DNA of 64,000 bases from Demequina sp. (GTDB lineage Bacteria; Actinomycetota; Actinomycetes; Actinomycetales; Demequinaceae): the NCBI GenBank assembly GCA_024707205.1, contig JANQAD010000001.1, positions 434,001 to 498,000 on the forward strand. The letters run 5' to 3'. The notes below the pieces were generated by a model. That model ran no database searches. It was not told the DNA's origin and saw only the letters and a program-made list of their open reading frames with translations. The stretch's first letter is position 1, and each line of letters starts with the position of its first letter. The translations under genes and the position numbers were made by a program. Of the stretch, positions 25,104 to 34,868 are shown in pieces.

Positions 25104-26485
25104 GAGTCAAACCCCATGCCGACCGCGTCCAGGGTCTTGAGCAGCAGGTTGCGCTTGCCCTTGTTGTGGTCCGCGCGGTCAAGCGACCAGCGGGTCGCGG
25201 CGATGCCTGCGGCCGCGAGAGGCTCCGGCGGGAACGGCACCGGCCGCTCGCGCACCATCTGCAGCTGCGTCCGCTCGGTCTCGTCGCCGTCCAGGAGATC
25301 GAGCATCACGTTCGCGCCAAAGCGAGTGGCGCCAACGCCCAGCCCGGTGAAGCCCACCGCGTACGCGACCGTCCCCTTGCGCGCGGTCCCAAAGAAGGCG
25401 CAGAACCGCGTGCACGTGTCGATGGCCCCGGCCCAGCGGTGGGTGAACGTCACTCCCTCCAGCTGAGGGAACGTGGTGAGGAAGTGTGACGCGAGCTTCT
25501 GATAGCTCTCCGGTCGGTCCTCATACGCGCGCCGAACCTTGCGGCCCGGGTGGTAGATCGCGTCGTAGCCGCCAAAGAGGATGCGGTTGTCGGCGGTGAG
25601 CCGGTAGTAGTGGAACTGGTTGCTCGAGTCGCCGATGCCAAACCGCCCCTCCCAGCCGATGCTCTTCATCTGCGCGGCCGAAAGCGGCTCAGTGACCAGC
25701 ACGTAGTCGTACACGGGCACGGTCATGAGCCGGTTGCGCTTCAGCAGCGCCGGGAACGCATTCGTGCCCAACGCAACCCGGCGGGCGGTGACGCGGCCGC
25801 GGTCTGTCACCAGCGTCGGGCCGTCCTCAAGCGAGCGAACGGGAGTGAACTCGAAGATCTGGACGCCAAGATCGGTGGCCACGCGCGCGAGCTCCGCCGC
25901 CATCTTGGCCGGATGCACCAGCGCGTACGCGCCCTTCTCCAGTAATCCACCCTGGTAGGTGGGCGAATTCACCAGCGCCCGGGTGGCCTCGGCGCTCAGC
26001 GCGTCCGGGCCCAGCCACTGCACCTGATGCGGCTCGGTGGCCACCTGCAGGTAGCCGTTGCGCTCAAAGTCGACGTCCATCCCGTAGCGCTCGACAGTCG
26101 CCTGATACTCGTCGAGGTTCTTGAGGCCCTGGCGCGTGAGTTCCGGCATCTCGTCGGGCCAGCGACGCTCGCCGTTCTCCTCGCCGTGCGTGAGGCTGGC
26201 GTCGCAGAACCCGCCGTTGCGGCCCGACGCCGCCCAGGCCACGCGCCGAGCCTCCAGCAGGATGACGGACCGGTTGGGATCGCGCTCCTTGGCGAGCACC
26301 GCCGTCCACAGACCCGAGAAACCGCCGCCGACGATGACGAGATCCGCGTCGGCGTCGGTGTCGAGACGCGGGAACGAGGGACGAGCGATGTCGTCGAGCC
26401 AGAACGGGGTTAGGCGGGAGTCCGCGAGCGCGGCGCGCACAACTTCGTCGTTCGGTGCATGGCGTTCGAATACCGTGGCACCCAC
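25100..26485 (-). CDS. FAD-dependent amine/amino-acid oxidase (DAO family, PuuB-like)
   Basis: A 461-residue flavoprotein. The dinucleotide-binding motif is ADLVIVGGGFSGLWTAVLAKERDP, followed by VILLEARRVAWAASGRNGGFCDASL, the pattern of gamma-glutamylputrescine oxidase and related glycine/D-amino-acid oxidases. The C terminus has HRWAGAIDTCTRFCAFFG and GFTGLGVGATRFGANVMLDLL for FAD contact. It is the first gene of the minus-strand catabolic cluster, and GTG 26485 fits the N-terminal FERHAPNDEVV. No glutamylputrescine synthetase is present, so it may oxidise a free amine. Its product would feed the downstream transaminases and dehydrogenases. Confidence 0.85.
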   Translation of the reverse strand: MGATVFERHAPNDEVVRAALADSRLTPFWLDDIARPSFPRLDTDADADLVIVGGGFSGLWTAVLAKERDPNRSVILLEARRVAWAASGRNGGFCDASLTHGEENGERRWPDEMPELTRQGLKNLDEYQATVERYGMDVDFERNGYLQVATEPHQVQWLGPDALSAEATRALVNSPTYQGGLLEKGAYALVHPAKMAAELARVATDLGVQIFEFTPVRSLEDGPTLVTDRGRVTARRVALGTNAFPALLKRNRLMTVPVYDYVLVTEPLSAAQMKSIGWEGRFGIGDSSNQFHYYRLTADNRILFGGYDAIYHPGRKVRRAYEDRPESYQKLASHFLTTFPQLEGVTFTHRWAGAIDTCTRFCAFFGTARKGTVAYAVGFTGLGVGATRFGANVMLDLLDGDETERTQLQMVRERPVPFPPEPLAAAGIAATRWSLDRADHNKGKRNLLLKTLDAVGMGFDS

Positions 26486-26611
26486 GGGTTATCACTCCCT
26501 GTCGGGGCGCCGCGCGGGGGCGGCTCCAAGGAGAATCCAACCCGACGCGGTGGCAGCTTGGCAAGTAGAGGCAACATCGCGGCTATGTCTCACCGGTGAT
26601 ACACTTGAGCT

Positions 26612-26848
26612 ATGGCGAACGTGACGGTACGTGAACTGCGAAATCACGGCGGCGACGTGCTCGATCGCGTCACACGCGGCGAGTCGCTCGTGGTCACGCG
26701 CGACGGGGTGGCCGTCGCGCAACTGCGACCCCTGGCCCCGCAGGGCGTGACTGCGGAAGAGCTCATCGCGAGACGGCGCGCACTTCCCGTCGTGGATCCC
26801 GAGGCTCTGCGCGCCGACGTCGACACAGTGCTGGATCCCGGCCTGTGA
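26612..26848 (+). CDS. Phd/YefM-type antitoxin
   Basis: 78 residues with the diagnostic Phd/YefM N terminus (MANVTVRELRNHGGDVLDRVTRGESLVVTRDGVAVAQLRP), a DNA-binding domain that represses its own operon. The C-terminal third (EELIARRRALPVVDPEALRADVDTVLD) is the toxin-neutralising helix. Its stop overlaps the GTG of the following PIN-domain gene (GTGA), the standard antitoxin-toxin coupling. Confidence 0.92.
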   Translation: MANVTVRELRNHGGDVLDRVTRGESLVVTRDGVAVAQLRPLAPQGVTAEELIARRRALPVVDPEALRADVDTVLDPGL

Positions 26849-27267
26849 TCAAGACGCCCGCCGAGCGCGGACTACTCGACACCTCCACCCTCATCCTGCT
26901 CGGCCGCATCGCGGACCCAGCCGACCTGCCTCGCACCCCAATGATCAGTGCGATCACGCTGGCCGAACTCTCGGTGGGACCGCTAGTCGCCTCTTCAGAC
27001 GCAGAGCGCGCCGCACGCCAGGCGCATCTGCAGCAGGCCGAGTCTGACTTCGACGCCGTCCCATTTGACGCCGCAGCGGCGAGGGCGTTCGGTGGGGTGG
27101 CCGCATCACTCAGAGCCCAGGGGCGCACGACGAAGGCGCGCGCATATGACGCCCTCATCGCAGCGTCGGCCATCGCCCTGAACGTACCGCTCTACACCTG
27201 CAACCCGCGCGACTTCGAAGGCATCGATGGCCTCGACGTGCGAAAGGTGCCGCACCCAGATCACTGA
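26845..27267 (+). CDS. vapC: VapC-like PIN-domain toxin (ribonuclease)
   Basis: A 140-residue PIN-domain protein expected to cleave RNA using Mg2+. The acidic site is visible as LLDTSTLIL (first Asp), ITLAELSVGPL (Glu), RAYDALIAASA (Asp) and CNPRDFEGIDGLDV (final Asp region), so it looks catalytically complete. It is cotranscribed with the Phd-type antitoxin at 26612-26848 and translationally coupled to it. Together they form an intact type II module. Confidence 0.92.
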   Translation: MIKTPAERGLLDTSTLILLGRIADPADLPRTPMISAITLAELSVGPLVASSDAERAARQAHLQQAESDFDAVPFDAAAARAFGGVAASLRAQGRTTKARAYDALIAASAIALNVPLYTCNPRDFEGIDGLDVRKVPHPDH

Positions 27268-27399
27268 CGCGTGGCGTCGGGCATCCAAGGGCGATACCCT
27301 GGCGACGGCACAGTTGCTATGCCCCACCAGCGCCAGGCCGGCGGCGGGGACTACCTCAAGCACTGCAGCCCACTGCCAGGCCGGGTGGGCGGAGGCATC

Positions 27400-28773
27400 A
27401 TGGCCATCACCCTTGACCGCGAACGCATCAACCAGCTGATCGCGGAACAGACGGAACTGCTCAACAACAACACCCAGAAGTCGCGCGAGATGTACGAGCA
27501 CGCGTCGCAGCACCTGAGCGGCGGCGTTGCGTCGTCCTACCAGGGGCGTGACCCGTGGCCCATCTACATCGCGTCGGGCGCGGGCGACCGCATCACGGAT
27601 GTGGACGGCAACGAGTACTACGACTTCCACAACGGATTCGGCTCGATGGTGCAGGGGCACGCGCACCCCGCGATCGGCGAGGCCGTCGCCAAGCGCTTCC
27701 CGCTCGGCACCCACTTTGGCGTGGCGACTGAGGACTCGGTGATCGTCGCCGACGAGCTGGCCCGACGCTGGGGCCTGCCAAAGTGGCGGTTCACCAACTC
27801 GGGGTCCGAGGCCACGATGGACGCCATCCGCATCGCCCGCGCCTTCACCGGCCGCGACACGGTGATGAAGATCTTCGGCTCCTACCACGGGCACCACGAC
27901 ACCGTGATGGTCTCGATCGGCGTGGAGTACGACAAGATCGGCGACCGCGAGAACTACGCCTCGTTGCCTTACGGCGCCGGCATCCCGCAGGCCGTTGTCG
28001 ACATGACGATCGCGGTGCCGTTCAACGACGCTGGCGCGATGGAGCGTCGCATTGAGCGCCTCGCGGCCGAGGGACGCCTGCCCGCCTGCGTGATCATGGA
28101 GGCCGCCATGATGAACCTGGGCGTGGTCCTCCCCGAGCCCGGCTACCTCGAGGCCGTGCGGGATATCACGCGCCGCCATGGCATCGTGCTGATCTTCGAC
28201 GAGGTCAAGACCGGCCTCGCGATCGCGGCGGGCGGCGCCACGGAGAAGTTCGGCGTGCTGCCGGACATGGTGACGCTCGCCAAGGTGCTCGGCGGCGGGC
28301 TGCCGTCCGGGGCCATCGGCGGCACCGAAGAGGTCATGGCGGTTGTCGAGGACGGCACCGTCTACCAAGTGGGCACGTACAACGGGAACCCGCTGTCGAT
28401 GGTCGCCGCGCGCGCCTCGCTCGAGGAGGTCCTCACTCCCGAGGCCTACGAGCACCTCGCCGCGCTCAACGACCGCATCGTCGGCGGCTGCCAGGCCGTC
28501 ATCGAGAAGTACGACCTTCCGGGGTACGCGATCGGCATCGGCTCCAAGGGCTGTGTCACCTTCTCCACCACCAAGGTCGTCGACTACGAGACGTTCAAGG
28601 AGAACCAGGACGTCCCGCTGTGCGACCTCGCGTGGCTGTGGAACATGAACCACGGGATCTTCATGACGCCCGGCCGCGAGGAGGAGTGGACGCTGTCCGT
28701 TGTCCACACCTTCGAGGCCGTGGACGAGTACGTGCGCGTCTTCGACGAGCTTGCGGCTGCCCTGACCGCGTAA
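27400..28773 (+). CDS. class-III aminotransferase, glutamate-1-semialdehyde aminomutase-like
   Basis: 457 residues from ATG 27400, chosen because GGAGG lies 4 nt upstream; the in-frame extension back to 27271 does not resemble protein. Motifs: MYEHASQHLSGGVASSYQGRDPWP (the GSA-aminomutase-like N terminus), FTNSGSEATMDAIRIARAFTGR, VLIFDEVKTGLAIAAGG (Asp) and DMVTLAKVLGGGLPSGAIGG (Lys). It is not HemL itself, which is usually about 430 residues and sits with haem genes. It belongs to a HemL-like group of aminotransferases acting on diverse amino acids. The substrate is unknown; proximity to the GABA/amine cluster suggests a related role. Confidence 0.8.
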   Translation: MAITLDRERINQLIAEQTELLNNNTQKSREMYEHASQHLSGGVASSYQGRDPWPIYIASGAGDRITDVDGNEYYDFHNGFGSMVQGHAHPAIGEAVAKRFPLGTHFGVATEDSVIVADELARRWGLPKWRFTNSGSEATMDAIRIARAFTGRDTVMKIFGSYHGHHDTVMVSIGVEYDKIGDRENYASLPYGAGIPQAVVDMTIAVPFNDAGAMERRIERLAAEGRLPACVIMEAAMMNLGVVLPEPGYLEAVRDITRRHGIVLIFDEVKTGLAIAAGGATEKFGVLPDMVTLAKVLGGGLPSGAIGGTEEVMAVVEDGTVYQVGTYNGNPLSMVAARASLEEVLTPEAYEHLAALNDRIVGGCQAVIEKYDLPGYAIGIGSKGCVTFSTTKVVDYETFKENQDVPLCDLAWLWNMNHGIFMTPGREEEWTLSVVHTFEAVDEYVRVFDELAAALTA

Positions 28774-28780
28774 CAGGTGT

Positions 28781-28817
28781 GGGCGTCGGGCCGCTACTGA
28801 GGTGCGGCCCGGCGCCC
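28781..28817 (+). terminator. terminator hairpin after the aminotransferase
   Basis: GGGCGTCGGGCCGC (28781-28794) pairs with GCGGCCCGGCGCCC (28804-28817) with one mismatch, 8 bp after the stop codon. It contains a one-base variant of the window-wide octamer. Confidence 0.75.
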
Positions 28818-28847
28818 GCTTTAGCGGGGGATGCGCGCCCCGTAGGC

Positions 28848-28940
28848 TCCGCACGGAACGTGTGACAGGTGGGGCTGAAGTGACGCCAAAAACGCCCCAA
28901 CCGCCAGTGTGAGTCACATCTGTCACAGCAACCGTGCGGA
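28848..28940. repeat. long interrupted inverted repeat in convergent spacer
   Basis: TCCGCACGG (28848-28856) and TGTGACAG (28861-28868) are matched in reverse by CTGTCACA (28920-28927) and CCGTGCGGA (28932-28940). The two-part arms would fold into a 93-nt cruciform or hairpin. It lies between convergent genes, together with an inverted pair of the octamer at 28953 and 28990. Terminator or small palindromic element are both possible. Confidence 0.7.
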
Positions 28941-29001
28941 GCTTTCGGGGGGCCGACGCTTTGGTCACCCGAGCGCCATACCCCGCCCAAGCGTCGGGCA
29001 G

Positions 29002-29807
29002 TTACATGGCGTTGATGCCGTGCGCGAGGAACTGCCCGCGCACCCGGTCCACGAGCTCCGGGGACGGCGAGCGGGTGTCTCCAAGCAGGTAGGGCTCGCC
29101 CGTGAGCTCCCACTTCTCGCGGCCCAGCTGGTGGAACGGCAGCACCTCGAGCCGTTCCACGGCATCCAAGGTCTCAACGAAAGAAGCGATCGCCTCCACG
29201 TTCTCCTCAGCGTCCGTCAGCCCTGGTACCAGCACGAACCGGATCCACATGGTCTTGCCCAGCCGCGACAGCCGCTCGGCGAAGTCGAGAGTCGGCTGCA
29301 AGGGCCGCCCGTGACCCGCTGATAGGTCTCCGGCAGCCCGGACTTGATGTCGAGGAGCGTGAGGTCCACGTAGTTGAGGTCGTCATCAGACAGGCGAGAG
29401 CCCAGCAGCCCGGCGGTGTCCAGCGCCGTGTGAATCCCCAAGTCCTTGCAGCGCTTGAACACATTCATCACGAAGCGCGCCTGCAGCAGCGGCTCGCCGC
29501 CACTGACAGTCAAGCCCCCACCCGTGACCTTCATGATGGTCGCGTACCTGGTGACCCGCTCCATGACCTCGTCAACGGTGTGCCGCACCCCGTCGCGCAT
29601 GCGCCACGTGTCCGGGTTCTGGCAGTACTGGCAGCGCATGCCGCAGCCCGCCATGAACAGCGTCATTCGCGTGCCGGGGCCGTCGACGCCCGTGGAGAGG
29701 TCCCACGAGTGCACCGATCCCGTGAGGTGATCTCGCAGCTCTTCGGACGCGGCGAGCTCGGCGTCGGCCACGTGCATGGGCGGCGACAGCAGCACTGGTT
29801 CATTCAT
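29002..29807 (-). CDS. pflA: pyruvate formate-lyase-activating enzyme (frameshifted near 29302-29304)
   Basis: A radical-SAM enzyme that makes the glycyl radical on PflB. The first frame, from ATG 29807, has the cluster motif CGMRCQYC (Cx3CxxC), GGGLTVSGGEPLLQ and LDTAGLLGSRLSDDDLNYVDLTLLDIKSG. It breaks after TYQRVTGGP; the other frame continues LQPTLDFAERLSRLGKTMWIRFVLVPGLTDAEENVEA to the stop at 29002. Adding one base to the GGG run at 29302-29304 (CCC on the coding strand) gives an unbroken 268-residue protein of normal length. It lies 31 bp downstream of pflB in the same operon. Loss of activity would leave PflB inactive, so a sequence error is the likelier reading. Confidence 0.9.
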
Positions 29808-29838
29808 GACAGCTCCCCGGGGAAGGAGGCGGACCGGG

Positions 29839-32118
29839 CTAGAGCCCAGCGTGGAACGTCCGGCTCAGCACGTCGAGCTGCTGCTCGCGCGTGAGGCGAA
29901 CGAAGTTCACCGCATAGCCTGACACGCGGATCGTGAGCTGCGGGTACTTCTCCGGGTGCTCCATGGCGTCCTCGAGCGTCTCGCGGTTGAGCACGTTGAC
30001 GTTGACGTGGAAGCCATGCGACACGTTGTACGCGTCCAGGATGCCCACCAGGTTCTTGACCTGCTCCGACTTGTTGCGGCCAAGGCCGGAAGGGGTCACC
30101 GTGGTGGTGAGCGAGATGCCGTCCTGGGCCTGGTCGTAAGGCAGCTTCGCCACGGAGAGGGCCGACGCTAGGACGCCGTGGTTGTCGCGTCCATTCATCG
30201 GGTTGGCACCTGGGGCGAACGGCTCGCCCGCGCGCCGACCGTCGGGGGTGTTGCCGGTCGCCTTGCCGTAGACCACGTTCGACGTGATCGTGAGCACGGA
30301 CTGCGTGTGCGTGGCGTTGCGGTAGGTGGGCTGCTTGCGGATCTTGTCCATGAAGCGGCCAACCAGGTCGACGGCGATGTCGTCTGCGCGGTCGTCGTCG
30401 TTGCCGTACGTGGGGTACTCGCCGTCGACGATGTAGTCGATTACCAGGCCGGACTCGTCCCGAACTGGGGTGACGCGCGCGTACTTGATCGCGGACAGCG
30501 AGTCGGTTGCCACGGACAGGCCGGCGATGCCGCAGGCCATGGTGCGCAGGATGGTCTTGTCGTGAAGGGCCATCTCGATGCGCTCGTAGGCGTACTTGTC
30601 GTGCATGTAGTGGATGCAGTTGAGCGCGTCCACATAGGTCTCTGCGAGCCAGTCCATGAGCTTGTCGAAGGCCGCGTAGACCTCGTCGTAGTCGAGGACG
30701 TCGCCGGCGACGGGAGCGGACACGGGGGCCACCTGCTTGCCGGAGACCTCGTCCCTGCCGCCGTTGATCGCGTAGAGCATCGCCTTGGCGAGGTTCACGC
30801 GAGCGCCGAAGAACTGCATCTGCTTGCCCACGCACATCGCGGAGACGCAGCACGCGATGGCGCTGTCGTCGCCCCAAGCGGGACGGATGAGCTCGTCGGA
30901 CTCGTACTGGATCGCGGACGTGTCGATGGAGACCTGCGCGCAGAACTCCTTGAAGCCCTCGGGCAGGCGATCGGACCAGAACACCGTGAGGTTCGGCTCC
31001 GGGGCCGGGCCCAGGTTGTAGAGGGTCTGGAGATAGCGGAACGACGTGCGCGTCACGAGGGAGCGCCCGTCCTCTCCCATGCCGCCGATCGTCTCGGTGA
31101 CCCAGGTGGGGTCGCCGGAGAACAGCGAGTCGTATTCCGGGGTGCGCAGGAAGCGCACGATCCGCAGCTTGATGACGAAGTCGTCGATGATCTCCTGAGC
31201 CTCAGACTCAGTGATCACGCCCGCCACGAGATCGCGCTCGATGAAGACGTCGATGAACGTCGACGTGCGGCCAAGGGACATGGCCGCCCCGTTCTGCTCC
31301 TTCACCGCGGCGAGGTACGCGAAGTACAGCCACTGGACCGCCTCGCGAGCCGTCGCGGCCGGGCGCGAGATGTCGAAGCCGTACGACGCGGCCATCTGCT
31401 TCAGTTCGCGCAGCGCCTTGATCTGCTCGGAGTTCTCCTCGCGGTCGCGAATCACGTCCTCGGTGGAGCGCTCCATGTCGAGCTCCATGCGGTCGACCTT
31501 CTTCGCCTCGATGAGCGCGTCGACGCCGTACAGGGGCACGCGCCGGTAGTCGCCGATGATGCGGCCGCGCCCGTAAGCGTCGGGCAGCCCGGTGACGATG
31601 TGGGAGGAGCGCGCCGCGCGCACGTTGGGGGGATACACGTCGAAGACGCCATCGTTGTGCGTCTTGCGGTACTGGCTGAAGATCTTCTCGAGCTCGGGGT
31701 CAACGGGGTAGCCGTAGGTCTCGAGCTCCTTGACCACCATGCGCCAGCCGCCGAACGGCATGATCGCGCGCTTCAGCGGGGCGTCGGTCTGGAGGCCGAC
31801 GATGACCTCGTTCTCCTTGTCGATGTACCCGGGCCCGTGAGACGTGATCGAGGCCGGCGTCTGCCAATCGACGTCGTAGACGCCCTTCTCGCGCTCCTCG
31901 GGGAACATCGCGCTGAGCTTGTCCCAAACCCCCTTGGTGCGCTCGGTGGCGCTAGCGAGGAACGAACCGTCGCCCTCGTACGGGGTGTAGTTCGCCTGGA
32001 TGAATCCGCGCACGTCGATGGAGTCGCACCACTCGCCAGCGGTGAAGCCCCTCCATGCGTGCGCACGCGGGTCGTCGGAGTCGCTGATAGCGCCGGGGTT
32101 GACGGTCTCGATTGTCAT
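29839..32118 (-). CDS. pflB: formate C-acetyltransferase (pyruvate formate-lyase)
   Basis: 759 residues from ATG 32118. This glycyl-radical enzyme splits pyruvate with CoA to acetyl-CoA and formate without oxygen. The adjacent catalytic cysteines are in [15 protein letters not shown] and the radical-bearing glycine is in the C-terminal [20 protein letters not shown]. Substrate-site features such as FGGWRMVV and [34 protein letters not shown] are intact. It is followed by pflA. A DosR/DevR-like box lies 71-85 bp upstream, and adhE carries similar boxes. Together these genes convert pyruvate to formate, acetyl-CoA and ethanol under anoxia. Confidence 0.98.
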   Translation of the reverse strand: MTIETVNPGAISDSDDPRAHAWRGFTAGEWCDSIDVRGFIQANYTPYEGDGSFLASATERTKGVWDKLSAMFPEEREKGVYDVDWQTPASITSHGPGYIDKENEVIVGLQTDAPLKRAIMPFGGWRMVVKELETYGYPVDPELEKIFSQYRKTHNDGVFDVYPPNVRAARSSHIVTGLPDAYGRGRIIGDYRRVPLYGVDALIEAKKVDRMELDMERSTEDVIRDREENSEQIKALRELKQMAASYGFDISRPAATAREAVQWLYFAYLAAVKEQNGAAMSLGRTSTFIDVFIERDLVAGVITESEAQEIIDDFVIKLRIVRFLRTPEYDSLFSGDPTWVTETIGGMGEDGRSLVTRTSFRYLQTLYNLGPAPEPNLTVFWSDRLPEGFKEFCAQVSIDTSAIQYESDELIRPAWGDDSAIACCVSAMCVGKQMQFFGARVNLAKAMLYAINGGRDEVSGKQVAPVSAPVAGDVLDYDEVYAAFDKLMDWLAETYVDALNCIHYMHDKYAYERIEMALHDKTILRTMACGIAGLSVATDSLSAIKYARVTPVRDESGLVIDYIVDGEYPTYGNDDDRADDIAVDLVGRFMDKIRKQPTYRNATHTQSVLTITSNVVYGKATGNTPDGRRAGEPFAPGANPMNGRDNHGVLASALSVAKLPYDQAQDGISLTTTVTPSGLGRNKSEQVKNLVGILDAYNVSHGFHVNVNVLNRETLEDAMEHPEKYPQLTIRVSGYAVNFVRLTREQQLDVLSRTFHAGL

Positions 32119-32188
32119 GTCTGCCTCCCAAGGTGGTGGAACCACTCTGTGTTGATTCCAACTTAGGCGCCTCCGCGGCCAAACGCAT

Positions 32189-32203
32189 GGGACCTAAGTA
32201 CCC
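32189..32203 (-). promoter_or_regulatory. DosR/DevR-like box upstream of pflB
   Basis: GGGACCTAAGTACCC resembles the GGGAC...GNCCC pattern with one extra base in the spacer, and shares GGGACCTA with the adhE box at 10701. It sits 71 bp before the pflB start, a spacing similar to that at adhE. It also lies 66 bp before the divergent mannosidase gene. Confidence 0.4.
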
Positions 32204-32268
32204 AAGTTCCGGGGGCCCGACGCCGTGGCAGACTTGGGTTCTCCACCCACCTTGGAAGGCCTCACGCT

Positions 32269-34857
32269 GTGACGATCATCGCCAATTCCCTCACCGAGGG
32301 CTGGAACCTCACCCACATCGGCGGCGACGCGCCGGCACCGATCTCGGGAGCGACCATCGAGGCGGAGGTGCCGGGTTCCACCCACGTTGACCTGCTGCGG
32401 GCGGGCCTGATCCCGGACCCGTACTTTGGCACCAACGAGCGGGACCTGCAGTGGATGTGGCGCTGCGACTGGCGCTACGCCACCAACTTCGCCGCCACGG
32501 AGCCCACCGAGGGCGAGCGCGTGGACCTCGTCTTCGACGGCCTGGACACGGTCGCGACCATCAGCCTCAATGGCCGCGAACTCGGCCGCACCGCGAACAT
32601 GCACCGCTCCTACCGCTTCGATGCCCGCGAGGCGCTCAACGCGGGCGACAACCGCCTCGAGGTGGACTTCGACTCCGCGCTGGAATACGCGCTCGCCAGG
32701 GAGGAGCGCCTCGGCGACCGGCCGCGCCCGCAGCCGAGCGAGAAGCTCATGGCCGAGGCGGCGCGTCAGGGCCTCATCGACGGCGACCCTGAGGAGATCC
32801 TCGCGAAGGGCCGTGTCTACCCGCACCCGTTCAACGCGATCCGCAAGATGGCGTGCTCGTTTGGCTGGGACTGGGGGCCAGACCTGCAGACGGCCGGCAT
32901 CTGGAAGGGCGTTCGCATCGAGCGCTGGCGCGTTGCCCGGCTCGCGAGCGTTCGGCCCCTCGTGACCGTCGAGGGCACCACGGGAGTCGTCACCGTGCAC
33001 GTCGAGATCGAGAGGGAGTCCGACGCTCCGCTCACCGTGGTTGCCAAGGTGGGCTCCGCGGAGGCGAGGGTGGAGATCGACCCGGCCACAGCGTCGGGCA
33101 GCGTGAGGGTTGAAGTGCCGAACGCCGCCCTGTGGTGGCCGGCCGGCTACGGCGAGCCCACGCTCCACAACCTGACGGTTGAGCTGCACAGCGCCGACGA
33201 GCACCTCGACACGTTTGAGCGCCGCATTGGCTTCAGGACCGTCACGATCGATAAGGCCGACGGCGCGTTCACCTTTGTGGTCAACGGCACCAAGGTGTTC
33301 GTCAAGGGCGCCAACTGGATTCCCGACGACCACCTCATGACGCGCATCACGCGAGAGCGCCTCGAGCGGCGCGTGGACCAAGCCCTCGCCGCGAACATGA
33401 ACCTGCTGCGCGTGTGGGGCGGCGGCATCTACGAGACGGACGACTTCTTTGACGTGTGCGACGAGCGCGGCGTGATGGTGTGGCAGGACTTCCTGTTCGC
33501 ATGCGCCGCCTACGCCGAGGACGCGGAGACGGTCGCGGAGGTCGAGGCCGAGGTGCGCGAGAACGTCACTCGCCTCGCCCCGCACGCATCACTGGTCATC
33601 TACAACGGCTCCAACGAGAACGTGTGGGGCTGGTGGGACTGGGGCTGGCAGCAGGCCATGGCCGCCGCGGGACTCGAGGGCTGGGGCCAGAAGTACTACG
33701 AGGAGATCCTGCCCGCCATCCTCGGCGAGTTGGACCCCACGCGCCCCTACACGCCGTCCTCCCCGTTCTCGACGCACCCATACGACGAGACGGTCTACCC
33801 GAACGACCCCACCGTGGGCACCGTGCACGAGTGGAAGGTCTGGAACCAGGTCGACTACACGCACTACGCGGACTACGCGCCGCGCTTCTGCTCCGAGTTC
33901 GGCTTCCAGGGGCCCGCGACGTGGGCCACGATGCTCGAGAACCTGCCGGCGGAGGGCTTCGACAAGACCTCGGACGTGTGGCTCGCGCACCAGAAGGCCG
34001 ACCGCGGCAACGACAAGCTGCTCGCCGGCTACGTGCCACATCTGCCGGACAGCGACGACTTCGAGACCTGGCATTGGATCACGTCGCTGAACCAGGCGCG
34101 CGCGATCGAGTTCGGCATCGCCCACTACCGCTCGTGGTGGCCGCACACCGCGGGCGCGATCGTGTGGCAGCTCAACGACTGCTGGCCCGTGACGTCTTGG
34201 GCGGCTATCGACGGAGAGGAGAGGCCCAAGCCTCTCTACTACGCGCTCAAGAAGGTCTTCGCCCCTCGCCTGCTCACCTTCCAGCCCCGTGGGGCCGACG
34301 GGTCGCTCGCCGTGGGCGGAGCGGCTCACCTTGTCGCGGTGAATGACACCGACGCCAGGTGGAGCGAGACGCTCACCTTCACGCGCATGGCGCTCGACGG
34401 CACGGAGCTCGCGGTGGCCACGGCGTTCCTGAGCGCGGGACCCCGCGAGACCGTGACCATCGAGGTGCCGTCTCACGTGCTCGCAGCCGTGGACGCGACC
34501 GGCGAGGTCCTGGTTGCCGACGCCGGCTACCCGGGAGACATGGACCACGTGCGCGCGGTCTGGACGTTCGCGGAGGACAAGGACATCGCGTACGTGGCGG
34601 CGCCGTTCACGGCCACCGCCAGTCGCGTCGACGGCGGGTACCGGATCGAGCTGCGCGCCACCGGATTCGTGCGGGACCTGACCGTGCTCGCCGACAAGGT
34701 GGACCCGGGCGCCGTCGCCGATACGGCCCTGCTCACTCTCCTGCCGGACGACCGCGCGGTGGTGACCATAGCGTCGGACCGCGAAGTGGAACCCGACGCA
34801 TTCCTGGCCCCGAATGTGCTCGTTTCGGTCAACTCGCTGGTGGCAAACGCTCGCTAA
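32269..34857 (+). CDS. glycoside hydrolase family 2 beta-mannosidase
   Basis: An 862-residue exo-acting beta-mannosidase that releases mannose from beta-mannosides. Order: sugar-binding jelly roll (residues about 1-180), immunoglobulin-like domain (about 190-290), TIM barrel (about 290-620) and C-terminal beta domains. The acid/base is in VIYNGSNENVWGWWDWGW (NE), and the nucleophile region is FCSEFGFQGPATWATM (SEFGFQ), both typical of GH2 mannosidases. VFVKGANWIPDDHL and LLRVWGGGIYETDDFFDVCDERGVMVWQDF are also family marks. No signal peptide, so it acts in the cytoplasm on imported oligosaccharides. GTG 32269 follows a GGAAGG ribosome site. The ABC importer downstream probably supplies its substrate. 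Confidence 0.93.
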   Translation: MTIIANSLTEGWNLTHIGGDAPAPISGATIEAEVPGSTHVDLLRAGLIPDPYFGTNERDLQWMWRCDWRYATNFAATEPTEGERVDLVFDGLDTVATISLNGRELGRTANMHRSYRFDAREALNAGDNRLEVDFDSALEYALAREERLGDRPRPQPSEKLMAEAARQGLIDGDPEEILAKGRVYPHPFNAIRKMACSFGWDWGPDLQTAGIWKGVRIERWRVARLASVRPLVTVEGTTGVVTVHVEIERESDAPLTVVAKVGSAEARVEIDPATASGSVRVEVPNAALWWPAGYGEPTLHNLTVELHSADEHLDTFERRIGFRTVTIDKADGAFTFVVNGTKVFVKGANWIPDDHLMTRITRERLERRVDQALAANMNLLRVWGGGIYETDDFFDVCDERGVMVWQDFLFACAAYAEDAETVAEVEAEVRENVTRLAPHASLVIYNGSNENVWGWWDWGWQQAMAAAGLEGWGQKYYEEILPAILGELDPTRPYTPSSPFSTHPYDETVYPNDPTVGTVHEWKVWNQVDYTHYADYAPRFCSEFGFQGPATWATMLENLPAEGFDKTSDVWLAHQKADRGNDKLLAGYVPHLPDSDDFETWHWITSLNQARAIEFGIAHYRSWWPHTAGAIVWQLNDCWPVTSWAAIDGEERPKPLYYALKKVFAPRLLTFQPRGADGSLAVGGAAHLVAVNDTDARWSETLTFTRMALDGTELAVATAFLSAGPRETVTIEVPSHVLAAVDATGEVLVADAGYPGDMDHVRAVWTFAEDKDIAYVAAPFTATASRVDGGYRIELRATGFVRDLTVLADKVDPGAVADTALLTLLPDDRAVVTIASDREVEPDAFLAPNVLVSVNSLVANAR

Positions 34858-34868
34858 CTGGCGAGTAA

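Noticed and set aside
27106..28968. 620-codon minus-strand frame over the aminotransferase
   Set aside because: Shadow frame rich in His, Arg and Val without domains, opposite a gene with intact PLP motifs.
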